From VRUE01 sp963747765 (lineage in GTDB: Bacteria > Actinomycetota > Thermoleophilia > Solirubrobacterales > 70-9), in assembly GCA_963747765.1 (NCBI GenBank), contig CAVVGH010000012.1, forward strand, positions 1 to 64,000: a stretch of 64,000 nucleotides of DNA. The letters run 5' to 3'. Position 1 is the stretch's first letter. Each line of letters opens with the position of its first letter. Shown one piece after another: positions 34,812 through 43,834 of this stretch. The notes below the pieces were generated by a model. It saw only the letters and a list, made by a program, of their open reading frames with translations, was not told the origin of the DNA and did not search any database. The translations under genes were made by a program, and so were the position numbers.

Positions 34812-35587
34812 CGTCGTTCCTTCCAAGGCTGCGGGAAGCTCGGCTTGCGCTTCTCCATGAACGCTCCGGCGCCCTCCATCATGTCCGCCGACCCGACCGC
34901 CTGGGTCAGCATCCCGAGCCCGCTTGCGTAAGACTCGGCACAGAGGTTCCACCACGCGTTGGCGCTCGCCTTGGCGATCTCCAGGTAGCGCGGGCTCGAT
35001 TCGAGCAGCTCCTCCGCCCAGGCGGTCACCTCGTCCTCAAGCCGATCGTCGGGCACGACCTCGTTGATCCAACCGAGCTCGAGCGCCCGCGCCGCCGGGT
35101 AGCGCCTGCACATGAAGCTGATCTCGCGCGCCCGCTTCTCACCAACCGAGACGGCGATCAGATTCGTCCCGCCGAGCACGGGGGCACTGCCGATCCTGGG
35201 GCCGGTCTGTCCGAGGTAGGCAGACTCCGCGGCGATCGCGATGTCGCAGGAGACGACCAGCTCGTTGCCGCCGCCCATCGCGGGGCCGTTGATGGCGGCG
35301 ATCACCGGTCGAGGGTTGCGGCGAATCGCGGTGAAGAGCCGGAGCGCGCCCTCGAAGAGTCCGCGCAGCTCGCCCGGATCGGGATCGGCGAGCTCGGCGA
35401 GGTAGCCGCCGGCACAGAAGGAGCCCCCCGAGCCGGTGATGACGACGACCCCGCCTTCGTCGGCCGAGCGTTCGACCGCCGTGGTGAGCTCGGCGGCCAT
35501 CTCGCCGTCGTAGGCGTTGCGGCGCTCAGGCCGTTCCAGCCTCAGCCATACGACATCACCGCGGTTTTCGACACTCAGGTCAGGCAT
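34808..35587 (-). CDS. MenB/BadI-like crotonase (ring-cleaving hydrolase candidate)
   Basis: 259 residues, crotonase fold. The first oxyanion segment is SFCAGGYLAELA and the second GPAMGGGNELVVSCD. At the place of the second catalytic Glu of hydratases the sequence is GQTGPRIGSAPVLGG, the arrangement seen in MenB (naphthoate synthase) and in BadI, which hydrolyses a cyclic beta-keto acyl-CoA and so opens the ring. The C-terminal half (FMCRRYPAARALELGWINEV) also fits MenB/BadI. With no menaquinone genes next to it, a ring-cleaving role is more likely. It is the first gene of the minus-strand operon. Confidence 0.82.
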   Translation of the reverse strand: MPDLSVENRGDVVWLRLERPERRNAYDGEMAAELTTAVERSADEGGVVVITGSGGSFCAGGYLAELADPDPGELRGLFEGALRLFTAIRRNPRPVIAAINGPAMGGGNELVVSCDIAIAAESAYLGQTGPRIGSAPVLGGTNLIAVSVGEKRAREISFMCRRYPAARALELGWINEVVPDDRLEDEVTAWAEELLESSPRYLEIAKASANAWWNLCAESYASGLGMLTQAVGSADMMEGAGAFMEKRKPSFPQPWKERR

Positions 35588-35649
35588 AAATTCATCGGCT
35601 CCCCGGAAGAAAGTCCCTTGCTGGTATTGATTATACTATACTTCGGCCG
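35588..35649. promoter_or_regulatory. Divergent promoter region of the two acyl-CoA operons
   Basis: 62 bp between the MenB/BadI-like gene and the acyl-CoA dehydrogenase gene. It is AT-rich (TATTGATTATACTATAC at 35625-35641) and must drive transcription in both directions. The site GATTATACTATAC resembles the shared operator only weakly (four mismatches to GATAANNNTTATC), so I do not count it as one. Confidence 0.55.
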
Positions 35650-36786
35650 ATGAGCTTCGCGCTTGACACCCCCTATAAGGAAGTGCTCGAGGAGGCCCGC
35701 ACGGTCGCGTCCTCGGTTGAGCACCTCGCAGCCGAGGCCGACGCGATGAGCACGGTCCATCCCGGCATGCTCGAGGCGCTGCGGGCCGCCGAGCTGTCGA
35801 GCCTCATGGTCCCTGCCGCCTACGGTGGGCGCTTCGAGCAGGTCGACCCGCTCGCCGTCTGTGTCGCTCGCGAGGCGCTCATGGGCGTCTCCTCCCACTT
35901 GGACTCACTGCTCGCCCTGCAGGGCATCGGCAGCTTCGCGATCTCGGTGGGAGGCAGCGAGGAGCAGCGGGCGGAGTGGCTGCCGAGAGTGGCCCGGGCC
36001 GAGGTCCTGGCGGCACTTGCCCTCACCGAGCCGGAGGCAGGGTCGGACCTGAAAGGCCTGACGACCACCGTCCGGGTAGATGGCGAGGAGCTCGTGCTCG
36101 AGGGGCGCAAGGCCTTCATCAGCAACGCCGGGGCAGCTGGTTTCTACACAGTCCTCGCCCGCGAGGGCGAGGACTTCACCCTGGTGCTGGTACCCGCGGA
36201 TACGCCCGGCGTCAAGATCACGCCGACGCCGGAGCTGATCAGCCCCCACGTGCTCGGCGACATCGTCTTCGACGCCGTGCACCTTCCCGCGAGTGCTCGC
36301 CTCGGGGCCGGCGGCGACGGCTTCGAGCTGGTCCTGGCGACGCTCGCCGTGTTCCGCGCGTCGGTCGCCGGCGCGGCGCTCGGCCTGGCCGAGGCGGCGC
36401 TCACCGAGGCCCACGACCACGCCTGGGGGCGGGAGCAGTTCGGCAAGCCGCTCGCCAAGCTCGGCGCGGTCACCGAGATGCTCGCCGCCTCGTGGACGGA
36501 AATCGAGGCGGCACGGCTGCTGACCTATAGCGCCGGCGAGCGGGCGCGGGAAAACCCGCGTGCCGCCCTCACCCGGTCCTCGATGGCGAAGCTGACGGCG
36601 AGCGAGACCGCCTGCCGCGTCGTCGACCGCGGGGTCCAGATCATGGGCCGCTTCGGTCTCGTCCACGACAGCAAGATGGAGCGCCTCTATCGACAGGCGC
36701 GCCCGATGCGGATCTACGAGGGCTCCTCGGAGGTCCTGCGCGTCTCGATCGCGCGTGCCTTCGGCTCCGAGGGGTTCCAGGTCTGA
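35650..36786 (+). CDS. Acyl-CoA dehydrogenase
   Basis: 378 residues. FAD/acyl-CoA site ALALTEPEAGSDLKG, KAFISNAGAAGFYTV, and the C-terminal QIMGRFGLVHDSKMERLYRQARPMRI next to IYEGSSEVLRVSIAR, with the Glu of YEGSSE as catalytic base. First gene of a plus-strand operon that continues with SDR, amidohydrolase, FMN dehydrogenase and ThDP enzyme. It would dehydrogenate the acyl-CoA made by the ligase across the divergent promoter. The start follows the promoter closely, only nine bases after the last A/T-rich box. Confidence 0.92.
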   Translation: MSFALDTPYKEVLEEARTVASSVEHLAAEADAMSTVHPGMLEALRAAELSSLMVPAAYGGRFEQVDPLAVCVAREALMGVSSHLDSLLALQGIGSFAISVGGSEEQRAEWLPRVARAEVLAALALTEPEAGSDLKGLTTTVRVDGEELVLEGRKAFISNAGAAGFYTVLAREGEDFTLVLVPADTPGVKITPTPELISPHVLGDIVFDAVHLPASARLGAGGDGFELVLATLAVFRASVAGAALGLAEAALTEAHDHAWGREQFGKPLAKLGAVTEMLAASWTEIEAARLLTYSAGERARENPRAALTRSSMAKLTASETACRVVDRGVQIMGRFGLVHDSKMERLYRQARPMRIYEGSSEVLRVSIARAFGSEGFQV

Positions 36787-36794
36787 GGCCCCAT

Positions 36795-37544
36795 ATGGAC
36801 TTCGAGCTGAACGACAGCGTCACGCTGGTTACCGGGGCCGGGCGCGGCCTCGGGCGCGCCGCCGTCGACGCCCTCGTCGCGGAGGGCGCCCGGGTGGCGG
36901 CGGTGGCGCGTGACCCTGCCGCCGTGGCGGAGCTGGAGGCGATCGACCCGGAGCGGGTGGCGGGTTTTTCCTGCGACATGCGCGACGACGCGGAGCTCGC
37001 GGCCCTGCCGCAGCAGGCGGTCGAACGCTTCGGGCGACTTGACGCCGTGGTCAACAACGCCGGCATCGCCCCGGCCGGGCAATTCGTCGAGCAGGACCAG
37101 GAGGTCTTCGACGACGTGATGGCGATCAACGTGCGGGCGCCGGCGATCCTCAGCCGGGCCGCGGGCCGGATCATGTTGGCGCAGGGCTCCGGCAAGATCG
37201 TCAACATCGCCTCCACCTCCGGCCTGCTCGGCAAGCCGACCCTGGTCGCCTACTCGGCCTCCAAGGGAGCGATCCTGCAGTTCACCAAGGCGTTGGCCGC
37301 GGAGTGGGCGCAGCGGGGCGTGCAGGTAAACGCGATCGCCCCCGGCGCATTCGAGACCGACGCCCAGCGCGCCGTCACCGAAAACCCCAAGGTGATGGAG
37401 CGACGGCTGCGGAAGATCCCGGCGGCGCGGATGGGCGACCCGTCGGAGATCGGGCCGCTGGTTTGCCTGCTCTGCTCGCCGCTCTCGAGCTACGTCACCG
37501 GCTCGGTCTTCGTCGCCGACGGAGGCGAGTCCTCGAAGCTCTGA
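36795..37544 (+). CDS. Short-chain dehydrogenase/reductase
   Basis: 249 residues, classical SDR: TGAGRGLGRAAVDAL (Rossmann glycine motif near 14-28), NNAGIAP, catalytic Ser in NIASTSG, and YSASKG with the Tyr-x3-Lys. No mycofactocin insertion, so it uses free NAD(P). In the BadH-type scheme this position would be a 2-hydroxycycloalkyl-CoA dehydrogenase; the substrate is inferred only from context. The stop overlaps the start of the next gene (TGATG). Confidence 0.9.
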   Translation: MDFELNDSVTLVTGAGRGLGRAAVDALVAEGARVAAVARDPAAVAELEAIDPERVAGFSCDMRDDAELAALPQQAVERFGRLDAVVNNAGIAPAGQFVEQDQEVFDDVMAINVRAPAILSRAAGRIMLAQGSGKIVNIASTSGLLGKPTLVAYSASKGAILQFTKALAAEWAQRGVQVNAIAPGAFETDAQRAVTENPKVMERRLRKIPAARMGDPSEIGPLVCLLCSPLSSYVTGSVFVADGGESSKL

Positions 37545-38338
37545 TGATCGTCGACACCCACATCCACGTCTGGCCGGACAAGATCGCCAAGCTGGCGCTC
37601 GGCAACCCCTCGACCGACCTGAAGCGCTTCGGCGACGGTACGGTCGCGAGCGCCGAACGCTGCATGGCTGCCGCCGGCATCGATCGCTCGGTCTGCCTCG
37701 CGGTCGCCAACGAGGCCGGGCGCGTGGACAGCGCCAACCGCTTCGCAGGGTCGCTCGACCCCAGCCGCTTCGTGCCGTTCGGGACCGTGCATCCCGACCT
37801 CTCGGTGGAGGAGAACCTGGCGAGCCTGCGCACCCACGGGATTCGCGGCGCCAAGATCCACCCCCTGTTTCAGGGCTACTCACTGGACGATCCCCGCCTT
37901 TGGCAGATCTTCGACGCGATGCAGGGGGAGTTCGCGATCATCGTCCACGTCGGCCAGGGCGGCTCCGCCGAGGCGAATGCCCGCTGCACGCCGGCGATGC
38001 TGCGCCAGGTGGCCCTCAACTTCCCGGACCTCGACATCGTCGCCTGCCACTTCGGCGGCTACCGCCTGCTCGACGAGGCCGAGGACCTGGTGGTCGGGCT
38101 GCCGATCTACCTCGACACCTCCTGGCCACCCAGCTTCGCCGCGATCGACCCGCAACGGGCGCGGCGGCTGATCGAGCGGCACGGCCCCGACAGGGTGCTG
38201 TTCGCGACCGACTGGCCAATGGCGGATCCGACCGCCGAGATCGAGGCGGTGCGCGAGCTCGGGCTCTCCGACGAGGACACCGCCGCGGTGCTCGGCGGCA
38301 ACGCGGTGCGTCTGCTCCGTCTGTCCGCCGAGGCCTGA
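37544..38338 (+). CDS. Amidohydrolase-family metal enzyme
   Basis: 264 residues of the amidohydrolase 2 family, ATG overlapping the SDR stop. The N-terminal metal motif is DTHIHVW, followed by KIHPLFQGY, IIVHVGQGG with the next His, CHFGG, and FATDWPMADP carrying the conserved Asp. It is smaller than the relative at 18918 and has the canonical His-x-His. Members hydrolyse or decarboxylate ring compounds, lactones or 2-pyrone acids. It may process the acid released in this pathway. Confidence 0.85.
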   Translation: MIVDTHIHVWPDKIAKLALGNPSTDLKRFGDGTVASAERCMAAAGIDRSVCLAVANEAGRVDSANRFAGSLDPSRFVPFGTVHPDLSVEENLASLRTHGIRGAKIHPLFQGYSLDDPRLWQIFDAMQGEFAIIVHVGQGGSAEANARCTPAMLRQVALNFPDLDIVACHFGGYRLLDEAEDLVVGLPIYLDTSWPPSFAAIDPQRARRLIERHGPDRVLFATDWPMADPTAEIEAVRELGLSDEDTAAVLGGNAVRLLRLSAEA

Positions 38339-38342
38339 CCGC

Positions 38343-39578
38343 GTGAACGACGTCGCCCGCCTCGTCCGCCGCCAGCTCGGCGCGGACCTGAGGGCGCTGC
38401 CGGCGAGCCTCGCCGCCCGCGCCGGAGGCAGCCATCGACTGGCCCGCGCCGGGACGATCGCCGAGTTGCGCACGGCGGCGGGCCGGGCGCTGCCGCCGGT
38501 GATCTTCGACTTCGTCGACGGCGGCGCGGGCGACGAGACCGCCGTCGCCTGGAATCGGGCCGACCTCGAACGGCTGGCTCTCCTTCCCCGCGCATTGGTC
38601 GACGTCACCGAGGTCGACAGCTCGACCACGGTTCTCGGCAAGAGGGTCTCGACCCCGATACTCGCGGCGCCGACCGGGCTCTGCGGACTCGTCCACCCCG
38701 ACGGCGAGATCGCACTCGCCCGTGCCCTGCGGACGGTGGACTCCGTCTACTCGCTGGCCGCGATGTCCTCCTACACGATCGAGGAGGTGGCCGACGCGGC
38801 GCCCGGATCGGTCTGGTTCCAGACCTACCTGTGGCGCGATCGCGGCTTGGTCGCGGAGTTGCTGGACCGCGCCAGGGCGGTCGGCATCGAGACGCTGATC
38901 GTCACCGTCGACGTGCCCCGCTCGGCGGCGCGCGACCGCGACCGACGCAACGGCTTCGGGTTGCCCCCGCGCGCCACGGCGCGCACCGTCGCCGCCTCAC
39001 TGCGACGGCCGCGCTGGACCTGGAACGCGGTGCGCAGGCCGCGGCTCGCTGCGGCCAACGTCGCATCGTCCGGGCACGACGCGGTCAGCGTCGCCGCCTA
39101 CGTCGACCGCCAGTTCGACCCGGCGGCGGACTGGCGCTACCTGGAGTGGCTGCGCGCCCGGTGGCCCGGAAAGTTGCTCGTCAAGGGCATCCTGCGGCCG
39201 GCCGACGCGGTCGCCGCGGTCGGCCTCGGGGCGGATGCGATCGGGGTCTCCAACCACGGCGGCCGCCAGCTCGAATACGCCGCCTCGGCGATCAGCGCGC
39301 TGCCCGCGGTGGCCGAGGCCGTCGAGGATCCGGTCGAGGTGTATCTCGACGGCGGCGTCCGCCGCGGCAGCGACGCGCTCAAGGCGATCGCGCTCGGAGC
39401 CCGCGCCTGCATGGTGGGGCGACCGCTGCTCTACGGGCTCGGGGTCGGCGGCGAGGCGGGGGCACGGCGCGCCGTCGACCTCCTCACCGGCGAGTTGCGG
39501 GCGACGATGGCGCTCGCCGGGGTGCCGCGCCTCGCCGACGCGGACCGCGACCTGGTTGAGGTGGGCGGGCCGCGATGA
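38343..39578 (+). CDS. FMN-dependent alpha-hydroxy acid dehydrogenase
   Basis: 411 residues, GTG start. LldD/MdlB family: PVIFDFVDGGAGDE, LAAPTGLCGLVHPDGE, LVKGILRPADAV, the catalytic His and Arg in SNHGGRQLE, and DGGVRRGSDALKAI for FMN phosphate. It oxidises a 2-hydroxy acid to the 2-keto acid, as lactate, glycolate or mandelate dehydrogenases do. Immediately followed, with a four-base overlap, by a ThDP enzyme, the pairing seen in mandelate degradation (MdlB then MdlC). Confidence 0.9.
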   Translation: MNDVARLVRRQLGADLRALPASLAARAGGSHRLARAGTIAELRTAAGRALPPVIFDFVDGGAGDETAVAWNRADLERLALLPRALVDVTEVDSSTTVLGKRVSTPILAAPTGLCGLVHPDGEIALARALRTVDSVYSLAAMSSYTIEEVADAAPGSVWFQTYLWRDRGLVAELLDRARAVGIETLIVTVDVPRSAARDRDRRNGFGLPPRATARTVAASLRRPRWTWNAVRRPRLAAANVASSGHDAVSVAAYVDRQFDPAADWRYLEWLRARWPGKLLVKGILRPADAVAAVGLGADAIGVSNHGGRQLEYAASAISALPAVAEAVEDPVEVYLDGGVRRGSDALKAIALGARACMVGRPLLYGLGVGGEAGARRAVDLLTGELRATMALAGVPRLADADRDLVEVGGPR

Positions 39579-41209
39579 AGGTCTACGAGGCGATCGCGGC
39601 GGTGGTGCGCCGCGAAGCCACTGGCGCTGTCTTCGGGCTGATGGGAGACGGCAATTTGAAACTGATCCCTCGCCTCACCGACCTCGGTGTCCCGTTCTAT
39701 GGTGCGCGCCACGAGTGCGGCGCGGTGGCGATGGCCGATGGCCACGCCCGGGTCGCCGGCGAGGTCGGCGTCTGCACCTTCACCCAGGGCCCCGGCCTCA
39801 CGAATGCGCTCACCGCGCTGGTCTCGGCGCGCCGCGCCCGCGCCCCTATGGTGGTCCTGAGCGGAGACACGCCGACCGCGGTCGCCGGCCTTCCGCAGGA
39901 CATCGAGCAGTTGCCCTTCTTCGCGGCGGCCGATGTCCCCGTCCTCGAGCCCACCGCCGCCGACGCCGCGGCGGTGGTCGAGACGGCGTTTGCCCGCGCC
40001 CGGGCCGAGCGCCGTCCCGTCGCCCTCGATCTTCCGACCGACCTGCAGGAGCTCGAGACCGCCCCCCCGGCCTCGGCACCGGCGACGCGGCCGGGGCCGG
40101 CACCGGCCGCACCCGACCCGGCCGAGCTCGACGCCGCGGCCGGGGCGCTCGCCGCCGCCGAGCGCCCCGTGATCCTTGCCGGCCGCGGCGCCTTGTTCGC
40201 CGGCGCCGAGGGCGCCGCGGTCGCGCTCGCCGATCGCACCGGGGCGCTGCTCGCCCACTCCCTGCCGCTGAAGGGCTGGTTCGCCGGCCACTCCTACAAC
40301 CTCGGGATCGCGGGTGGCTTCGCCACCGAGGTGGCGCAGCGCCTGATCGGGGCCGCCGACTGCATCCTGGTCCTCGGAGCCTCGCTCAATCACTTCACGT
40401 CGCGCGGCGGCACCCTGTTCGATCCCACCGCGACGATCGTCCAATGCGACGTCGATCCGGCTTCCTTCGGCCGGTACGTGCCACCAACGATGACGGTCCT
40501 CGGCGACATCGCCGCGGTCATCCCGTCGCTGACCGAGCGCCTGGCGCCGGCTCCGGGATACCGGACCGACGCGGTCGCCAGCGAGATCGCCGCCGCCCGC
40601 GAGATGCCCGAGCCGACCGACGCAGAGACCGGCACGCTCGACCCGCTGGTGCTCTCCTCCCGGATCGACACCATGCTCCCCGGCGAGCGGAACCTGGTCG
40701 TCGACGGTGGCCACTTCATGGGGTTCCCATCGATGGCGATCGACGTCCCGGAGCCCTCCGGTTTCGTCTTCACGCTCGACTTTGGCTCGATCGGCCTCGG
40801 CCTCGGCGCGGCGGTCGGGGCCGCCATCGCCCGCCCAGACCGGGTGACCGCGGTCGCGGTCGGCGACGGCGGCCTCATGATGAGCCTCGGTGAGCTCGAT
40901 ACCGCGATCCGCTACTCGCTGCCACTGCTGGTCGTGGTCTACGACGACGGCGCCTTCGGCGCCGAGATGCACTTCCTGCGGATGCTCGGGATCGACGACG
41001 CCGAGTCCCTGTTCAAGACGCCGCCCCTGGCCGCCGTGGCCAGGGCGATGGGGGCCGACGCCATCGCGATGGGCGATCTCGGCGACCTCGACGAGGTCGG
41101 GGCGCGCGTCGAGCACGGTTTGGAGAGACCCCTCCTCCTGCACTGCCCGGTAAGCCGCGACGTCCGCGCCGCCTGGCTCGAGGAGGCCTTCGACCGCGGC
41201 ACCCACTGA
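39575..41209 (+). CDS. ThDP-dependent decarboxylase/acetolactate synthase-like enzyme
   Basis: 544 residues with three domains: PYR (catalytic Glu in YGARHECGAVAMADGH), central (about 190-330) and PP (VGDGGLMMSLGELDTAIRYS with the GDG of the ThDP motif, ending VVVYDDGAFGAEM). It decarboxylates a 2-keto acid, or is a carboligase. Because it is coupled to a 2-hydroxy acid dehydrogenase, a benzoylformate decarboxylase-like role giving an aldehyde is a reasonable guess; two ALDH genes of the region could take the product. Not a valine-pathway AHAS, since no small subunit is near. Confidence 0.88.
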   Translation: MKVYEAIAAVVRREATGAVFGLMGDGNLKLIPRLTDLGVPFYGARHECGAVAMADGHARVAGEVGVCTFTQGPGLTNALTALVSARRARAPMVVLSGDTPTAVAGLPQDIEQLPFFAAADVPVLEPTAADAAAVVETAFARARAERRPVALDLPTDLQELETAPPASAPATRPGPAPAAPDPAELDAAAGALAAAERPVILAGRGALFAGAEGAAVALADRTGALLAHSLPLKGWFAGHSYNLGIAGGFATEVAQRLIGAADCILVLGASLNHFTSRGGTLFDPTATIVQCDVDPASFGRYVPPTMTVLGDIAAVIPSLTERLAPAPGYRTDAVASEIAAAREMPEPTDAETGTLDPLVLSSRIDTMLPGERNLVVDGGHFMGFPSMAIDVPEPSGFVFTLDFGSIGLGLGAAVGAAIARPDRVTAVAVGDGGLMMSLGELDTAIRYSLPLLVVVYDDGAFGAEMHFLRMLGIDDAESLFKTPPLAAVARAMGADAIAMGDLGDLDEVGARVEHGLERPLLLHCPVSRDVRAAWLEEAFDRGTH

Positions 41210-41222
41210 GCGCCCGGCCCAC

Positions 41223-42344
41223 TCAGTGGTCGTAGACGATCAGGCCGCGCACGTTCCTGCCTGCGCGCATGTCGGCGTACCCCTGGTTGATCTCCTCCAG
41301 CGCGTAGGTTTTGGTGATCAGCTCGTCGAGCATCAGCGTCCCCCGCATGTACAGATCGAGCAGCATCGGGATGTCGTTGCGCGGATCGCAGGAGCCGAAG
41401 AGCGTCCCCTGCAGTCGTTTGTTGGACATGGCGAACGAGAACAGGTCGAGGGTCACCTCGGTCTGCGTCACGGGGGCGGCCGAGGTGAATGCGATGACGC
41501 CACCCTTGCGGACGAGCCGCTGGGTGCCGTCGAGAAGCCTGCCGTCGCCGACCCCGACCGTGAATACGGCCCGGTCGGCAAGGCGCCCCGCGGTGAGGCC
41601 GATCACCATCTCCTCGGCCTCCTCGAGGCTCCCCGCGGTGTGGGTGGCGCCGAAGGCGAGGGCCTGCTCGCGCTTGAAGGGCACCGGGTCGACCGCGACG
41701 ATCTGGGCGGCGCCGGCGTGCCTGGCCCCCTGCACCGCGTTGATGCCCACGCCGCCGGTGCCGACCACGACCACGGTGTCGCCGATCCTGGTCTCGGCCG
41801 CGTAGACCGCCGACCCCCAGCCGGTCGGCACGCCACAGCCGACCAGGGCCGCCTTGTCGAGCGGAATGGCCGGGTCGATCTTGATGACCGCGTCGACCGG
41901 CGCAACGCAGTAGGGGCAGAAGGTGCCGAGGTAGGACATCGCGCCGACGCCGTGGCCGCCGGCGTGGATGCGGTGGGTGCCATCCGGGGCGTGGCCCTCG
42001 AGCACCCCGGCGCCGAGGTCGCAGAGGTTCTGTTCGCCGGCGACACAGGGAACACAGTGGCCGCAGGAGGGCAGAAACGAGAGCACCACATGATCGCCGA
42101 CCGCCACGTCGGTCACCCCGGGGCCGACCGCCTCGACCACCCCCGCCCCCTCGTGCCCGCCCAGCACCGGCGCCCATTCGAGCGGGATGTCACCGGTGTC
42201 GAGGTGGTCGTCAGAGTGGCAGAGCCCGGAGGCGGCGAGACGGATCAGCGCCTCGCGCTCCTTCGGCTCGTCGAGCTCGATCTCCTCGACGCTCCAACCG
42301 GAGTCCGTCCCCGGCTCCCAGAGCAGGGCGCCCTTGGTCTTCAT
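41223..42344 (-). CDS. NDMA-dependent type zinc alcohol dehydrogenase
   Basis: 373 residues of the medium-chain ADH family. Catalytic zinc: Cys in GLCHSDDH and His in GGHEGAGVV; structural zinc: CGHCVPCVAGEQNLC; NAD fold VGTGGVGINAVQGAR. Sequence and N-terminus (MKTKGALLWEPG) agree with the nicotinoprotein (NDMA-dependent) alcohol dehydrogenases linked to mycofactocin, in which NAD stays bound and mycofactocin takes the electrons. It oxidises a primary alcohol to an aldehyde, which the ALDH next door can take further. The two form an operon, ADH second. Confidence 0.88.
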   Translation of the reverse strand: MKTKGALLWEPGTDSGWSVEEIELDEPKEREALIRLAASGLCHSDDHLDTGDIPLEWAPVLGGHEGAGVVEAVGPGVTDVAVGDHVVLSFLPSCGHCVPCVAGEQNLCDLGAGVLEGHAPDGTHRIHAGGHGVGAMSYLGTFCPYCVAPVDAVIKIDPAIPLDKAALVGCGVPTGWGSAVYAAETRIGDTVVVVGTGGVGINAVQGARHAGAAQIVAVDPVPFKREQALAFGATHTAGSLEEAEEMVIGLTAGRLADRAVFTVGVGDGRLLDGTQRLVRKGGVIAFTSAAPVTQTEVTLDLFSFAMSNKRLQGTLFGSCDPRNDIPMLLDLYMRGTLMLDELITKTYALEEINQGYADMRAGRNVRGLIVYDH

Positions 42345-42349
42345 CGTAC

Positions 42350-43810
42350 CTAGACCCCTTGCAGGACCTTGGTCTCCAGGTGGGCCGCGATGCCCTCGGC
42401 TCCGCCCTCGCGCCCCAGTCCCGATTGCTTGTATCCGCCGAACGGTTGGACCAGGCAGATGTCCCAGCCGTTCAGGCTCACCTGGCCGCTGCGGATCCGC
42501 CGTGCAACCTGGGCACCGAGCTCGACGTCCCTGGCGAAAACGGCACCGGACAGGCCGTAGTCGGTGTCGTTGGCGATCTCGATCGCCTCGTCCAGCGACC
42601 CGAACGGGATGACGACGAGAACCGGTCCGAAGATCTCCTCGCGGGCGATCCGCATCGAGTTGTCGACCCCGGCGAAGAGGGTCGGCTCGACATACCAGCC
42701 ACGGTCCAGGTGCCCGGGACGGCCGCCCCCGGTCACCAGGCGCGCCCCGTCGGCCAGGCCGGCCTCGATGTAGCCCTCCACCCGGGTGCGCTGACGCTCG
42801 GCCGCGAGCGGGCCGACCTCGGTCTCCGGATCTGCCGGATCACCCACCCGCAGCGCGGCGAGCTGGTCGGCGATCGCGGCGGTCACCTCCGCCTCGCGCT
42901 CGCGGGGAACGAGGATCCGGGTCAGCGCCGCGCAGACCTGGCCGGCATGACCGACGCCGGCGGGCACCAGCGTCGGCAGCACCTCGTCGAGATCGACGTC
43001 GTCGGCGATGATCGCCGCCGACTTGCCGCCGAGCTCGAGCGTTACACGGGCGATCCGCTCGCCGCAAATGCTCATGATCTTCTTGCCGGCGACCGTGCTG
43101 CCGGTGAAGGACACCTTGTCGACGTCGGGATTGCGGACCAGGTGCTCGCCCACCTCCCGTCCCGCGGGCATTACGCTGATCACGCCGTCCGGGAGCCCGG
43201 CTGCCGCCAGGGCCTCGGCCATCATCATCATGGTCAGCGGGCCCTCGGGTGCGGGCTTCAGGACGACGGTGCATCCGGCGGCGAGCGCAGGTGCGATCTT
43301 CAGTGAGGCCGTCGTCACGGGGCCGTTCCAGGGAATGATGGTGGCCACCACGCCGACCGGCTCGCGGATCAAAGTCACCTCTCCGTCGATGCCGGGGCGT
43401 CGCTCCTCGAAGTCGAACGCCTCCAGCCAGCGGGCGTTGTTCTCCCAGATTTCGAGGGCGCGCTGGTGGAAGGTCGTGCTGAGGTCGGTAGGTGCGCCGA
43501 TCTCGGCGGTGAAGGTCGCGATCATCTCATCGAGGCGCGCAGCGATCTGGTCCCTGATGCGGCGCAGGGCGGCGGCGCGCTCCGGTGCCGCCATGGTGGG
43601 CCAAGGACCGTTGTCGAAGGCCTCGCGGGCAGCGGCGACGGCGGCGTCCATGTCGGCGTCGGCGGCTTCCGGCACCACCGCGATCGTCTCCTCGGTGACC
43701 GGAGAGACGACCTCGATGGTCCGCTCCGAGTCGGGCCTCGCCCACCGCCCTCCGATCAGCAGCTGGTCGTAGCCGCCGCGCTCGCGCAGCGCCTCGCTGG
43801 TATCGGCCAT
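42350..43810 (-). CDS. NAD(P)-dependent aldehyde dehydrogenase
   Basis: 486 residues. Catalytic Glu in ELGGKSA, catalytic Cys in HAGQVCAALTRI, TIIPWNGPVTTASLK for the cofactor, KPAPEGPL, EEIFGPVLVV and FGGYKQSGLGREGG. It is a paralogue of the enzyme at 15575 (similar opening QLLIGGRWARP). First gene of the ALDH-ADH operon, 24 bases behind palindrome C. Likely partner of the mycofactocin-dependent alcohol dehydrogenase: alcohol to aldehyde to acid. Confidence 0.93.
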   Translation of the reverse strand: MADTSEALRERGGYDQLLIGGRWARPDSERTIEVVSPVTEETIAVVPEAADADMDAAVAAAREAFDNGPWPTMAAPERAAALRRIRDQIAARLDEMIATFTAEIGAPTDLSTTFHQRALEIWENNARWLEAFDFEERRPGIDGEVTLIREPVGVVATIIPWNGPVTTASLKIAPALAAGCTVVLKPAPEGPLTMMMMAEALAAAGLPDGVISVMPAGREVGEHLVRNPDVDKVSFTGSTVAGKKIMSICGERIARVTLELGGKSAAIIADDVDLDEVLPTLVPAGVGHAGQVCAALTRILVPREREAEVTAAIADQLAALRVGDPADPETEVGPLAAERQRTRVEGYIEAGLADGARLVTGGGRPGHLDRGWYVEPTLFAGVDNSMRIAREEIFGPVLVVIPFGSLDEAIEIANDTDYGLSGAVFARDVELGAQVARRIRSGQVSLNGWDICLVQPFGGYKQSGLGREGGAEGIAAHLETKVLQGV

Positions 43811-43834
43811 TCCTCACCCTCTCTCTCGAAGCAA

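Noticed and set aside
35629..35641. GATTATACTATAC as a sixth copy of the shared operator
   Set aside because: Four mismatches to GATAANNNTTATC; the AT-rich region may simply hold promoter -10 boxes.
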